A program made the position numbers and the translations under genes. The notes under the pieces were generated by a model. That model was given only the letters and a program-made list of their open reading frames with translations, did no database searches and was not told where the DNA came from. From Allacma fusca (taxonomy: Eukaryota; Arthropoda; Collembola; Symphypleona; Sminthuridae), in NCBI GenBank assembly GCA_947179485.1, contig OX359247.1, forward strand, positions 64,903,001 to 64,967,000: a stretch of DNA of 64,000 nt, written 5' to 3'. Shown one piece after another: positions 22,757 to 35,071 of this stretch. How positions within the stretch are numbered: position 1 is the stretch's first letter; each line of letters starts with the position of its first letter.

Positions 22757-25700
22757 TTAGTATAGAAGTGTAGATAGACCTGAGAATTCATTGGACTGAT
22801 TTCCTTGATTACTACTATTGGACTGGTTAGTATTAGATGAGGAAGAGATGGTGATAGGAATCGGACCGGAATTACCCGCTGCAGCTGCTGCTTGTGCTAT
22901 CTGATGTAACTGAGCCGCATCTATGACCATGGTGGCAGGAGTGCCATGTACCCTTGTACCCGTTACTAATCCCTGTAATATATCAAAAAATAATATATGT
23001 GGAATACCTACATATTTAAAAAAATTTAAGTGCGCACGGATGTCAACTTATTAATAATTGCAATTAATGATTATCAATTATAATGATTTATGAGTAAAAA
23101 TCATTACTCGCCAATTTATCAAGGTCAAAATTTTAAATTTCAATCGTTAATTTTAATCGTTATTTGTTTTCTATTATGTAATCATCAATTTTTAGTCTCT
23201 ATTTGTGCATTTCCTATTAGGTAATCATTAATTGTAATAATTATTTGTGGATTTTCTATTATGTAATGATTCATTGTACTTAATAAATATTTGTGTATTT
23301 TCTGTAATTCGAAATTTTTAAAACTACTCTTTAACTGTTTACAAATCTAAGGCAAAGGAGTGCCAGGGTCACTATGATGGCCCTTACGGGGCTACATAGG
23401 GAAAGCACTCCGTTCACCGTTCCCGCCTAAGCCTAGTTTTTATTGTTGGGGACTGGTATCGTATCTTGAGTTTTGAAAGTAGGGACGGATATCGTATTTT
23501 GAGCTTTGACAGTGGGGACAAAAATGGGGGGGAGGGTAATAATAATACAAAATAAGGGTTTATAATCAATCGATAAATTTCTTCAACGTATTCATTGAAA
23601 ATTGACATCACTAGTATCTAGAATATGATTTCAACATCTTGGAGCGTTCAATTTTTCTATTAATTATTAAGTGATTTTAAATAAACTAATTCTAGCACTT
23701 GTTAACAACAAAATTATATACAATTTCCCTACAAGAAAACACTAAGAACATTACTTACAGTTTGAGCGGAGACACCAGTTAATTCTTCCAACTTGATAGT
23801 TCGAGTTGTACCGCCTTGCTGAATCCCAATAATTCCTTGTGCCTGTAAATCCTCAAGCTTGACTCCTAATGTCCGACTCAAATCTGATGATAAAGTCGGT
23901 ATGGACGCTAGAGTATGAGCCACTTGTATTTCCGGCTTGCCCTGTTGAAATTATTGTAATTAATAATTACATTTAATTATTTTTATTGACTAACTGTAAT
24001 TTACATGAGAATATACAAGATATACGTAAAACATATTTGATATACAAAGCAAATCGGTTAGGATTTCATATTTATTCACAACCCGGAATGGCCAAATTGA
24101 ATTTCCAAGCTTGAGTATTCAGGTAAAATTACATTCGATCTGTTCAAATATTTCCAATTCAAGTATTCAAACAAATTCAAAGATGTGAATCTTATTATAT
24201 TCAGTTTTAAAGTTTCACTTTACTCATTAATATGAGATGTTTACTCAAATTATACCTTTCTGATTCCTATCTGATAGGAACTAGACTTTTGATGAGAAGT
24301 AAGTAATACATAGAAGTTGGTAAGGCTGGAGTTACGAGAAAACTCCGCCGGGGATTTTTACGCGGAGTTATTTACGCAGAGAAAACTCCGCGGGAGATTA
24401 CTACGCCCGGGTGGAGATTATTACGCGGAGAAAATTCCGCCGGAGATTTTTACGCCAAGGAAGAAAAATTTACGCGGAGAAAATTCCTTTGGAGATTATT
24501 ACGCTGCATGTTAAATTACATCCGGAAAACACAGTTTAACTGCCAAGGTTAATATTTTCATTAGAATATTGTGAGAGTCTGCCAGTACAATTTGTCCCAG
24601 CGAATTCTTTAAATTCATAATGTAACCATAATGATTGGGTACCACTATAAATAAATAGTATGAAGATGAGAAGGTCAAAGATGAGGTGACTTCAACAATT
24701 TAAATTTCAGCCCAGGGCTGCATTTATCGACTCGTTACTTTCTATAATATTACATATTGTCATTGATTAAATGAAATCAATAAAGGCGGTACAACGCTGA
24801 CAAATTCATGAAACCCTCACAGCAGATTCTTAATAAATACAATTCTTTGTCACTTTTCCCAACAGCATAATTGACAATGCCTTCCTCTATTGCTTTATGG
24901 ATGCTATCATCATGCGTTTGGTTGTATGTTACAAGTACATTTTATGACTACTGTTTTGGAAAAACATTTATGTAAGAATAATATTCATTTGCAACAAATA
25001 ACAATTACTCCGCGTAAAAATCTCCTGCGGAATTTTCTCCGCGTAATAATCTCCACCCGGGGCGTAAATAACTCCCTTGAGAAGACTGTAATTTCTAATT
25101 TTGAAATCTGTTCACGCAAGCTCTGGTAGTCATAAAAATGGTTGAGAATACTCGTAGTAAATGCTTTTAGTTATTAAAATTAAACAGAGATTCATTTCCA
25201 CCAAAAGTCAACATGTGACACTTATGATTTGATTTTTTTGAAGGATGTTTTGCTTCGTTTCGATCTGGTCTCACGTTTTTATTTCCTGGGACCTACATTC
25301 TTACTTAACAAGATGAAATATAGTACAAACGAAACCCCTTCCTACAAGCCCAGTGTTGCAATAAGTAATTTGAGTACTGAAGTATTTAATTTTAAAGTTT
25401 TATCTTAACTAGAACTTGAAAACAACGACGGTCAAGTTAGACTTATAACTTGACTTGAACGTGAACTTGAACTTGTACTGGAACAATGAAGTAAATACAT
25501 CGTAAATGAATAAACAAACAAAATTACGCCCACAGTTCAGGTTGGGCCGAAGCATAAACGGATAGACAACAGCGCGCTGATGAAACTCTTCACTTCAAAA
25601 CTGATACAAAATTTTGTCATTGCTGGTAAGGTTTGTGGGATGGTGGGACGAGGGAAAAAAGGCAAGGACATTGGATCACTAGATGACGATAAAGGAATAA

Positions 25701-28700
25701 AACGCTGGAGCTGCTAGATTTATATTTACGAATACAGTAGGACGAGAACTACCGGATGATTGCAACATACCCCACTTAATACGATACTTACAAAACAAAC
25801 AATGAAACAATAATATGAGAGCAATTTCTTGCCATCTTGCCTGTACACGCTTGTAGAAATATCGAGCTACCCAAACAATGCCTGAATCACTGTCAATCAT
25901 AATTATATGAAAGTAAACTTTCTAGTTTAATTTAACTTCTTTAGGAGTATTGCACCCATATATTGGGCCTTTACATGTTAGTTAAAGGGGGAATGTTGCG
26001 CTCATAGTGTAAGCGTAACGAGCAGTTATAATCAGTAATATTTGTCGTCCTTAATTTTGTTTTAAAAATATCGAAATGCTTTTTAGATTAGTCAATATTT
26101 AAAAGTTAGATTTCTTGTGTAAATAGCAGTGAAGATTATTCTTACGGGAAAATAATTATTTTTGGTCTAAAACTTCTAGTAGCTTCAGAACTAGTGAATT
26201 TGATAATCACTTGAGCTCATTTGTTTAATGGAGCAAAGTTTAAAACATCTGTATTTTTCAAACTTTGAATTAATGGTTCAATTCAATTAGTGGAATCCAG
26301 ATTACCTTATTGAGCTTGAGTAACAATTTATCACAGTTGATTCAGTATGAAAAAGCAGGATATAAAGATTATTATTATAATGTTTCAGGCTGAATATTAT
26401 TTGTAGCAAAAATCCAAGGATGCTACTGAATATGCAAAATTCATTGCTTTTCAGCGACAAATACTCAAGTAATATTCAAATATATTCAAGAAGTTCCACT
26501 TAATGTACGCGAACTTAATTTTACCATCAAGTAATAAATTTTTAACTTGAACCTGAAGAAACTAGAACTAGAAAATTCATTCCATTCCTGGGTAATTTAT
26601 CCAATAACTTTTCCAGCTTATTTAGAAGATGGAATATAACTTCTTACCCGGTAAGAAAATTAAAAGTATGTTAAACCGAATCAAGGAAAAAGAAGAGAGT
26701 GAAACTCATGTCATACTGTATAGGATTCCATGCAATTCCTGCGACAAAATTTATTACGGTGAGACGGTCCTGTACTTCCTGTACACAACGACTCAAAGAG
26801 CGAAAAAGATTATGGAAGGTCTGACAAGAATTTGATGAACGTCAATGATGGTTTTTATTAGACGTTGCATAGAAGATTTTGATTCCAAAAATTATAACTA
26901 ATCTCTTTTTTTAAATATTTAGTTTTCATTGTTGAAATTATCTATTACTTGCTTTTAGTGCCTGATGATGACAGTGTCGAATGTTTGCGTATAATTTACC
27001 TTGTTTAATAAAGTTAATCACGTAAGTCAAAGATATGGAATCTAATGAAAATTCAAGTTAACATTATGATTTCACTTGATTCTGATGTTCAAGTTAAAAA
27101 ATTGTCGGTACTTGACTTGACTTGTACTTGATACTAACTTGAACTGTCCAAGTCATACTTGTTCAATGCAGCTCCACACTTTCATTCCACAGGATAAATG
27201 TCTCCAACTTCTGTCCAATTTCCCTTCTGTCCAAACTAGGTCTACAGTAACGCACTACCAGAGAAATTGTGCAGGAATTAAAAATTGTAAATCATAGAAT
27301 TCCTAAAAAATCTCGACCTGTTTTCACTGAATTAATAGATTTAAACAAAATTGGGGGATCAATTCCACATATATGTTCGTATGAGCTAGCGGGGAGTATT
27401 TTGCAACACCCTGTCTACAAATGCAACAATCAGAACCGTAACATGATTGTCTTTAAACTTTATTTCATACTTAATATTAAAGTTGTATTAGTAACTAAAC
27501 GTTTAGAAATTTTGTCAAAACCGTCAAAATTCGATATCTCACCGGCTGAAAAGGTCTGAGCTGAACGATCCCAGCAGCATTGGCCATCTGCTGCAGGTCA
27601 ATGGTCGAGGCTTGAGCAAGCTGAGCATAGGCACTCCCCCCTTCCGCGGTTGTGATATGAGCATGGGGGATGATAAATTCCAATTCACCACTAGCATTCG
27701 CAACTGCCGTAACGGATGCGGCTTGTTCCTGTTGCTGCTGCTGGGATTGCTGCTGTTGTTGCGCGGATGTGGAAGATTGTTGTTGAGCCTGCTGCTGCTG
27801 TTGTACAGTGGATTTCTTGGCATACACTAACGTCTGCTCCTGGTTAGACACTATCTGCTTATTATTTTTGTGTGGTCGGGGTTTGTAAGGAGATTTGGCC
27901 GATGCGTTCGCCCCGTGATGACGCGTTTTATGTTCTTTTAACTTGTCCCTTCGAGTTGAGGCATAGTCACACTCTTCACACTTAAAGGGACGTTCATTGA
28001 AGTGGATACGCTCATGTCGTACAAGATGAGATTTCTCCAAGAAACGTCGTCCACAAATAGAACAAACATGAGGACGAACACCAGCATGACTTCTCATGTG
28101 TGAGTCCAATTGGGACTTTTTATTGGTGGTATATTTGCAAGTAGTATCCTGGCATCGGTAGAGTTCTGAAAAATATGTGATTACTTTGTTTTACAATTTT
28201 AAAGAATTTGCGTCACGCAAAATCTAAGACTGGATTTTTTGCTTGTATGTCTAATGATACATAAAGAGGCCTCCACTCCAACTGTTTTACGGTTTTGGTG
28301 CCAACATCCACAATTACATTAGATTCACATGCTGGCCTTACGGACGCGGGATGTAACTGAGGATGTTGCCACCAAAACCGCAATATAGTTGGAGTGGAGA
28401 CCCCTCTACGTGAATAAAATAAAACAAGGAACAAAAAAACAATTACGTACTGGGATTGCTACCTTTTTTCCCCGTACCTCCATGGTGGGTTTTCTTATGA
28501 TTCGTAAAATGATTTAAATATTTCGTGGAGAAGGCGCATTGTTGACAAGAGTATGTCTTTTCCGTGTTGTGTCCTATTGCATGCTGGTCCAAGGAATTCC
28601 GGGAAGCAAACGTCCGTCCACATATATTACCTACTTAAGCCAGATCATTCAGAAATAACATTAATTTATCATTTCAATGTAATTCTCAAATCTACAAATA

Positions 28701-30954
28701 GTTATTGAGATGCTTTCATCATGAAATCATTATACAATATATACTTTTTCTTAGTTGTTTCATACTTAATTCATAGAAGGCACAACTCACATCTATAAGG
28801 CTTTTCATTATTATGGGATTTCAAATGAACAGCCAAATTGGCTTTACTCCGGCACTTGTAGTCACATTCCGAGCACTGAAAAGGCTTCAGATCTAAATGG
28901 GTCACCCTGTGGGCCATGAGGGAGCCTATCTTTAGGCAAGTGTACTCACAGGTCTGGCATTTGTAAGGCGGACCTTCAAAATGGCTCTTCATATGAAGGA
29001 AGTACTCCCGGTTCCATTTACAGGTAAAACCACATTCCGGGCAACGATAGGTCACGTCATGGGCATGGATGACAGCCAAATGTCGTTCTAGTTTGGATAC
29101 TTTCTTCGAATGAAAAGGACACAAGTGACAGCGGTAGCCATTTGGCGTTTGGATAGGATCACACTCCTCATCTCCACTGGAGTCAGCAAGTAGTTCATTT
29201 TTCTCTATCTTTCTCCGTTTTGGGTTATCCAACCGGACCACCACCCACCTTTTAGATTTACGATTCTTCCGAATTTGTTCCAAGTACCTTCTTCGCCGTT
29301 GTTCTATTGTCAGTGGTCCTGAATTGTTTTGAACAAAATTAAAGTTTGTGCATGCAAGTTTGTGCATGTAAAAATGTTTTCGTCTTCGTTAAATCGGAAT
29401 ATTTACATATCATTAAATCAAATACCCGGGTCGGGTTAGCACTAAAATAACTTACTCCTTAAGAGTCACAAGCGCTTTTACCTGTTTTCTTTGGCTTGGA
29501 TTCCCTTGGTTTACTGGATGAGTCATTAAAGAGCCATTTTCCTCCCTGAAATATTTTGTCAAATTATGAGCCATCAGAATCAAACCGAGCAAGCGCTGGT
29601 CAGCTTTATCCATTGAATGAAATGAGTATCTGAAATCAATCTGCTATAAAATAAGTAACATTTAAAATGTATTACCCAAAGTCGTACCTCTCGCCCATCA
29701 GACATCATAATGGTAGAGTCGGCTGGAACTTGAAGTCCTTCCATAGCAGAATTGAAAGCCATTTGGAGCAAATTGTCACCAAAACTAAGAGGTTGATCTA
29801 GTTCCTATTGATATATAATTATTTATTGGGATTAAAATTAATGCGGCGAAATATATTGGCGAGTTAAAATTATACAAAATGTGTCTACAAACAGAATTAC
29901 CTGCCCGAACCGCTGCTGCAAGGCTTGATACATCTGCTCATACTTCTGGACCTGGATTCCTTTTTCAGCTAAACTATGCAGAACATAATAGAAGCAACGC
30001 TCAGAAGACCCAAAGAGTGGTTCTTGGTCAATATAATCAACAATAATGTTAGGATCCATCATATTCCAGTCAATGTTAGTGAGCAACTGCTTAAAGTCTC
30101 TTTCTCGTGTTTGTAGATCATGGCAGACCCAGCGGCTCATCAACTTGACACACGCATCGTGCGGGATTGACCAAGCCTGAATCAAAGAAAAGTAATACTT
30201 ATTGTTGCTTGCAAATCCAACTGTAGTAACTTCAGCTGACAGAACTGCGTGCTATATGTATAAGTACATACACAGTAAACAAAACAAACTTCACAAAATG
30301 CTAATAATACTGTACCTTTTCATTTACAAAGTTCTCAATTTGCTTTACAGACAAGTCCATCATCATTTCGTGGTTGATAACTTCCGCCAAATTATTCTGT
30401 ACAAAGGCAACAGACAGTTTGGATAAATTGGTCATAGAAAACTTATCCGCTACCTCCCTCATGGAGATGCAATTCTCCGCGTCAAGGAATCGCTCCAAGT
30501 ACTCTCCACAGTATCCCTTGAGCTTGACCATTAGGAAATGATTTGCCAAACGAAGTAGCTCTCCAACATTGGATTTCTCAATGGTTACACTACCGGTGTA
30601 CATATAATTGAGAAATGTTTGAAAAATTTCTGGCTCCTGGCACGCCACCGCCAAACTTTCCCTCACCACCCGATTATTTTTGAAGATTGAAGAGAAGTAG
30701 GGTGAACAGGCTGCCAGGATATTCCTATGTGCCCGAAATTGTTTACCCTGGACATAGAGCACCACATCACAGTAGCGATCCTGATCCCTCTGTTTTTTCA
30801 TTTGCTCCATGATTTCATTAGCATTCTGAGTCTCTGTGAAGGTTAAGGCATTTGATGTGATTGTACTGGTACCAGTTAGGCCTGGGATTTGCAACAAACT
30901 CTGGTCAAGGTGAACTTCAGATCCTTGCGTCAACATAACTTCTGTCGCCTCCAT
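22757..30954 (-). CDS. BTB/POZ and C2H2 zinc-finger transcription factor, nine coding exons
   Basis: Exons (minus strand): 30954-30316, 30176-29901, 29804-29688, 29545-29482, 29318-28791, 28630-28463, 28165-27543, 23941-23759, 22972-22757. All junctions are GT/AG and the 2,814 nt stay in frame (937 codons plus stop). The start is ATG at 30954 ([11 protein letters not shown]). A BTB domain (about residues 60-160, [20 protein letters not shown]) is followed by a BACK-like region to about 305. Nine C2H2 fingers lie at about 427-682; finger 5 is split by intron 5, which interrupts its first cysteine codon. A glutamine-rich tract (about 716-750) and Ala/Ser/Asn-rich C-terminus follow. BTB domains dimerise and C2H2 fingers bind DNA, so a nuclear regulator is likely. 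I cannot name the orthologue. Confidence 0.92.
23430..23525. repeat. Two 33-bp tandem units in intron 8
   Basis: GGGACTGGTATCGTATCTTG and GGGACGGATATCGTATTTTG head two consecutive units about 33 bp long, both continuing with a GAGYTTTGAMAGTR-like part. They are intronic, with no other role visible. Confidence 0.6.
24325..25085. repeat. Foldback element rich in ACGCGGAGAAAATTCCGC, in intron 7
   Basis: The left arm (24325-24505) holds repeated words such as ACGCGGAGAAAATTCCGC and GGAGATTATTACGC. The right arm (25005-25075) is the inverse complement of the same words. The spacer is ordinary A+T-rich DNA. It lies in the 3.6-kb intron 7 of the zinc-finger gene. No clear target duplication was found. 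It is probably a decayed foldback or MITE element. Confidence 0.7.
26590..27020 (+). pseudogene. Penelope-like element fragment (GIY-YIG part) in intron 7
   Basis: [10 protein letters not shown] and [14 protein letters not shown] match the element at 10.15 kb, but most of the nuclease between YYGET and MNVNDG is deleted. The tail (CTGATGA...TGTCGAA, TTGTTTAATAAAGTTAA) is retained. It is antisense to the host zinc-finger gene and non-functional. Confidence 0.85.
26962..26981 (+). ncRNA. Hammerhead-like core, degenerate
   Basis: CTGATGA (26962-26968), T, GACA, a single G, TGTC and GAA (26979-26981) are present. The loop has shrunk to one base and the final A of GAAA is T, so this copy is unlikely to be active. 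It matters mainly for comparison with the cores at 3259 and 10665. Confidence 0.3.
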
Positions 30955-33900
30955 GTTTGTAGAAAACAAAACTTGAAAAAAAAATCCCGGTCACCTTTTT
31001 TCCTTAATATTGTCAATTATCTGCAACGCATTAAACAAAACCGTATAGTGTATAAACATTTTTGAATAGTTTACTAAATATTTGGAAACTAAATCATCCG
31101 GTTATTCCAGACGTTAAAACTAGCCCACCAGATCCTTAAAATATTTTTTATAAACTTTGTTCAGACGTAAATTCAAAGATCCGAATAAAGATCTAGATTC
31201 AAAATTTTTGAAAATCAAATCTCCTTAAAAGCTCACGGAGCATGATAGTATCAATTAAAAATTAACCCCCTTAAAGCAAACACATCGTATTCCTCAGCCT
31301 AATGTACTCGGACACAACGTTCCGTTATGATCACCTAATCCAATCATCTGCCCAAAAGTCAAAAAGTAACATTCATGCCTTAAAAAGCCCTCCACTCATC
31401 CAAATTTGGCACCAATAATTTCAGCTTGAGTTTAACAATAATTGGTTCCCCATTTAAGAATACTTTCAAGCAAGAAAATCTTTGATTACAAAATAAACAA
31501 AACAGAACAGTTTACAATCAAAATTACATCTACCAAAGTAGAGTGATGTATCCTTCAAAATTCAAAAATGAAGTATTACCAAACAAACTAATACAAAAAG
31601 AAAACATTCGTCTTGTAAAAATAGTTTGATGGACTGGACAAATTCTTGAAAATAGTAAAACAAATATTAGCACAACCTGAGAAACTCAGAGGCAGTCATC
31701 GTTAAAACGGGCTGACAGTGTTGTAAAAACTAGTTCAATATCCAAATAATGAATAAGCATTGCCTTCAACAGCGTCAGTACGTTATTAAGGTATTCCTCA
31801 ATAACGGAGGCGAAGAAGACATCAAATCGAAAACACAAAGTGATATTATTATTAAATTAATTTCTTTCCCTACGTATAAAAGTATACACGGTCACTGTGA
31901 TTTAAAAACGGAGATCCACTTCTCACTCGAAGCAGTAACAACAACAAGAGAAATATTAAGAATACTAAAACAATAACACATGTCTGAAAAAACACCAAGA
32001 CCTCAACTCAGGACCATACTGTACTTTCGCCTGACGCCTATTCGTTATGTCAGAGGTCATTGCCTCGGTGTTACTAAAAGACCGCGACATCGCGGGATAA
32101 AATCAAAAGAGATCTTTCATAGACGAGTCCCATTGTTTTTTATTCGGCCGTCTACAATAATATAACGTCATGTCGACAGTTCAACTTGCATCGCGCTTCT
32201 TCAATCCTTCATCAACATTTATAACAAAACCGTTTCAAACTCAACTCCTCAGCATATGCTTGAAAAGTATTTACTAACACACCAAAAATGCGACTATATT
32301 TTTCTGTAACAATATGTGAATAGGAACAAACACTTAAAATAAAAGCATTGGCAGAATTATTAAAAAAATATTGCTCAAAACATTTCGCATATAATACAAG
32401 ATGCATTTCCATGAACAGTTTTTAGCGCTGCAAAACATTCAAAAATTTCTAAGGGTAGGGGTATTATTTGTTCCATTGATTTTTCTCACATTCTAATGTT
32501 AGGAAGTAGGTCCCTGACTAAATATTGCATATTGGAGGGTTACTTTATATTGGTATGGTCCAGGAGTGTTGATACATGCAATAGGAGGTTGAAATGCAGT
32601 CATGGCTCTTGGGGACCATTTATAATTTATAACACATTTTGGTACATTTAAAGAGTTTTTGAGGGAACTGTCATATAGTTAATAATAAAGTTGATTATAA
32701 TGAACATGTGTTGAAGATGTTTTTAGTATAGAGTAGAGGAGTGATTCTATAACTTACTTGTAAAAACCTGATAGCGAATGTGTAGATATACATATGACGG
32801 GAGATACTTAAGTGTATCTATACGTGGAATCGTGGAATGGAGAATGTGGAAAGAGTCTGGCAGAGATGACCCCTTCCTCCCGAAAAAATCCAACACCTTT
32901 CCGCCCAAAAGTCCCAAAAGTATAAGGAAATCGCACCCGAACCCGCCTCAATCCGTTTGTCCCTTTTCCATGTTCATTTTATCTAGGAGTCACTCTCACA
33001 CTCAAACACTCACAGCACAGCTTTTATTTTCAATGTAGTCTCTCCAATAGTAAGTCACTGCACAGTATGCTCCACATACACACTATACACAGCACAAAGC
33101 ACAACCTCCTACTTTAGTTATTGGCTAACCATTTAGAAATTATATTTTCCTCTCAAATTCCCACCTACACTTCATACCTTCACACGTTTTATTTTTCACT
33201 CCGACTAATATTCCTGGATTTTAAGCACCACCTTTTACTCCCGTGTCAATAACTCCATAGATTTTTATTTTCAAGTGACAGAAGAGAATTTGATGGGAAG
33301 CGAGAAGCAACGCCTTGGAATTGGGCCTTTGTTATAAGCACTTGCCCCACACAGTTTCAATAGTTATACACTTAATGCGTTATTGAAAGCTCCGTTCTTT
33401 AAAAATGCATAATTTTCACTTACATATGAGTATATTGTACAGTATGTAAGTTTAATAAATGTTCTACTAGCATGTGCTGAGGAAATTCACAAGAGGCCAA
33501 ATATAAGAGATTCCTGTTGTATGCCTCTCTCTTTAAAATACAGTTCGTTGGTCTGTGCGAATTAAATTGCTAGGAATTACAAGTGTGACTGTATGTGCTT
33601 TCATGAGCTATAATGTACTATTATTTGATAGATGGGAGAAGTGAAATGTTTAACAGAATGTGTGTAATAATTTTTCTAGTTTGTAAGGGTTGCAATTCAT
33701 GGAATTAGTTATTCTAAATGTACTTATATATGTAACGCTAAGATTTGACGACGGATTTGTTGTAATTATTCGTTTTTTATGTACACATTTTATTTTGTAC
33801 TTATGCAAGCGTTATAAATCTGAAGAAAAATAAAGGCATGGGTATATCTATGCTTTTGATACCGAAGTTGCGGTTTACTTTACCTAATGATATATAGATA

Positions 33901-34703
33901 ATTACTTATTCCCTATGCCAGTATAGAAGGGGAAGCATTCATGTTCCGATAGGGTTTGTTGACATTCCATTTTTGCATATCTGTACGAATTAAATCATTC
34001 AGCCTGTAAACAGCTACAGCGAGAATTTCAGGGAAACTATTAATGGGACAGCGTTTGTGGATGCTGGGATGTGCGATAGTGCCAAGGCACACGCGAATGG
34101 TGTAAAAGTACTCCAACACGGAACTTTATTGTGGGACAGCTTAGTTGTCCTTGTCAGTGGCTTGGGGAACGCCTTTTTATGCTGCAGCGGGATTTTGTGA
34201 ATTACACAATATTACAAACTTTCATATTCGTACAACTAGTAGAAAGCTCTGCTCAGCAGGGATAATTACTTATAGGTTTGGAATATTTTTACATAGACGC
34301 TAGAATATGCATTACTATAATGTGATTTAAGACTTGAAATATTAGAATAATTCAAACATAATGTCATAATTGAGCGGACTTGAGAACTTCCCACCAAGGC
34401 CCTGCCCATGCCCCATGTTAGACCCGTAGATCGCGGCTGAGAGTTGTAGTCCAGCTTTAACATACAAATGTTAATTTATACTTTGAAAATTTCCTTAAAC
34501 ACATTTGTTGTAAATATTTCATTTCTGCCATCAAGTATTTTCCCTTGATGATTGATTTTGAGGCCGTCTTGGTGGCGGATGGCTGCCCGGGACAATTTCG
34601 CCGCCCTTGTTACCGTATAATGCTTTACTAATTTATTTTTTAAATTAAAAAAAGTATCTCTTCTAAATTGAAAGAGTGTGCCGTCTTGTTGGTGGACGGC
34701 TGC
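30955..34703. other. Upstream region of the BTB gene, no gene seen
   Basis: Just upstream of the ATG (minus strand) a pyrimidine tract and AAG could be the acceptor of a 5' untranslated intron. Beyond that, 3.7 kb of A+T-rich DNA shows no recognisable coding. An open minus stretch at 33913-34119 and one at 34476-34814 lack family signatures. Confidence 0.45.
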
Positions 34704-35071
34704 CAGGGGTCGGATTTTTGTAAATCTACCTAGAAGATTTTTTAAATTTTCTCTGCTGGTTACGATGTCCCTGTTCGAAGCAAGTTTAAAACGCTGTTGA
34801 AAAAAGGTCAACAAATTTGAAAATCCCTGCTGGCAAAAAATGATTTTCGTAAATCACCTAACAATTTGGAAAATCCCTGGCGAAAATTTTTTTTCAGAAA
34901 AACACCTTAACAATTTCAAAAATCCCTGCTGACAAAAATTGTTTCCCATAAAACACCTCAACAATTTCGAAAATCCATATACCTGTTTGCAATCAAATTT
35001 GAAAATTTCCCTGCTGAAAAGTTTTTCCCTGGGAAGATTCTTCCCGTTTTCCCACATAAATCCGACCCCTG
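34704..35071. mobile_element. MITE with CAGGGGTCGGATTTTTGT ends
   Basis: The left end CAGGGGTCGGATTTTTGT and right end ATAAATCCGACCCCTG are inverted. The interior repeats AAATCCCTGCTG-like words. A related, partly degraded copy sits within the MITE at 60112-60886. An exact target duplication was not found. It interrupts one of several degenerate units containing GACAATNTCGCCGCCCTTG (near 34580, 35090 and, more diverged, 36850). Confidence 0.7.

Noticed and set aside
27612-27830. Leu-rich plus-strand frame and the Asn/Ser-rich minus-strand frame at 27539-27823
   Set aside because: Both are other-frame readings of the glutamine-rich exon 7 of the zinc-finger gene.
32778-33038. 86-codon Ser/Pro-rich frame upstream of the BTB gene
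   Set aside because: No start context, splice pattern or recognisable composition beyond low complexity.
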